A stretch of DNA of 6,449 nucleotides from Clostridiales bacterium (GTDB lineage Bacteria; Bacillota; Clostridia; Christensenellales; Aristaeellaceae): NCBI GenBank assembly GCA_019409045.1, contig DXVG01000106.1, forward strand, positions 1 to 6,449. Direction: 5' to 3'. Position numbers and translations under genes: made by a program. Below are positions 6,365 through 6,449 of this stretch, one piece after another (the first letter of the stretch is position 1; every line of letters starts with the position of its first letter). The notes below the pieces were generated by a model that saw only the letters and a program-made list of their open reading frames with translations, searched no databases and had not been told where the DNA came from.

Positions 6365-6398
6365 GGCGGGGCGCGCGAGCGCCCCGCCTTCAGTATGT
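6365..6398 (+). terminator. GC-rich hairpin after the dehydrogenase gene, probable terminator
   Basis: GGCGGGGCGC (6365-6374) and GCGCCCCGCC (6379-6388) form a perfect 10-bp stem closed by a GCGA tetraloop (GNRA type), 18 bases after the stop codon at 6344-6346. The tail is TTCAGTATGTT, poor in U, so termination may be incomplete or helped by the next hairpin. The position at the end of the leuS-uppP-dehydrogenase run supports an operon end. Confidence 0.6.
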
Positions 6399-6417
6399 TG
6401 ACAAAGTCAACAGACTG
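6391..6417. repeat. 27-nt imperfect palindrome
   Basis: CAGTATGTTGAC (6391-6402), loop AAA, GTCAACAGACTG (6406-6417): 11 of 12 arm positions pair, with a single A/G mismatch. The core TGTTGAC-AAA-GTCAACA is perfect. It stands directly after the GC-rich hairpin and is much less GC-rich than its surroundings. A second short stem, GGGC (6421-6424) with GCCC (6434-6437), follows. It could be a second terminator, a protein-binding operator or one copy of a dispersed intergenic repeat; the sequence cannot say which. Bases 6418-6449 hold no gene that I can support. Confidence 0.5.
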
Positions 6418-6449
6418 CCAGGGCGTTGAGAAAGCCCGCAAGACAAGGA

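Noticed and set aside
1..6449. CRISPR array, insertion sequence, phage gene, tRNA or rRNA
   Set aside because: No direct repeat array, transposase motif, terminal inverted repeat pair or structured RNA gene other than the T-box was visible on either strand.

Overview
The window looks like an ordinary chromosomal stretch from a GC-rich, T-box-using Gram-positive bacterium, most likely a high-GC member of the Clostridia. The reasons are a canonical tRNA-sensing T-box leader ahead of leuS, strong AGGAGG ribosome sites, sigma-A-type promoters (TTGACA/TATAAT and extended -10), and the small membrane 2[4Fe-4S] protein. The sequence alone does not settle the family or genus. Housekeeping genes dominate. 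I see no mobile element, CRISPR array, phage gene, tRNA or rRNA.

Layout. Positions 1-131 hold no convincing gene, only a strong GC-rich hairpin (54-85). Positions 132-671 (minus strand) carry an unrecognised small two-helix membrane protein whose reading frame is broken by two compensating indels, one of them at a run of seven G. Positions 672-897 are a divergent intergenic region: an extended -10 promoter on each strand, and two in-frame start codons for the minus gene, each with its own AGGAGG. Positions 898-1734 (plus) encode a polytopic membrane protein ending in a two-cluster ferredoxin domain (NapH/CcoG-like). Positions 1735-2050 hold a consensus promoter and a complete T-box riboswitch with terminator. 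Then come leuS (2051-4465), uppP (4513-5313) and a GpsA-family dehydrogenase (5318-6346), all on the plus strand. The window ends with a GC-rich hairpin and a separate 27-nt imperfect palindrome (6365-6417).

How the genes work together. leuS, uppP and the dehydrogenase are separated by 47 and 4 bases with no visible terminator, so they probably form one operon. If so, the leucine-specific T-box (specifier CTC, acceptor-pairing UGGU) would couple both leucyl-tRNA synthetase and two envelope-precursor functions (undecaprenyl phosphate recycling and glycerol-3-phosphate supply) to leucyl-tRNA charging. An internal promoter could break this link, but I see no good one. The membrane ferredoxin has its own promoter and is probably a separate unit.

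I looked for a novel system and did not find one. The points most worth a second look are the twice-frameshifted membrane gene, the possible T-box control of envelope genes, the divergent GpsA homologue, and the terminal palindrome, which may be a dispersed repeat.
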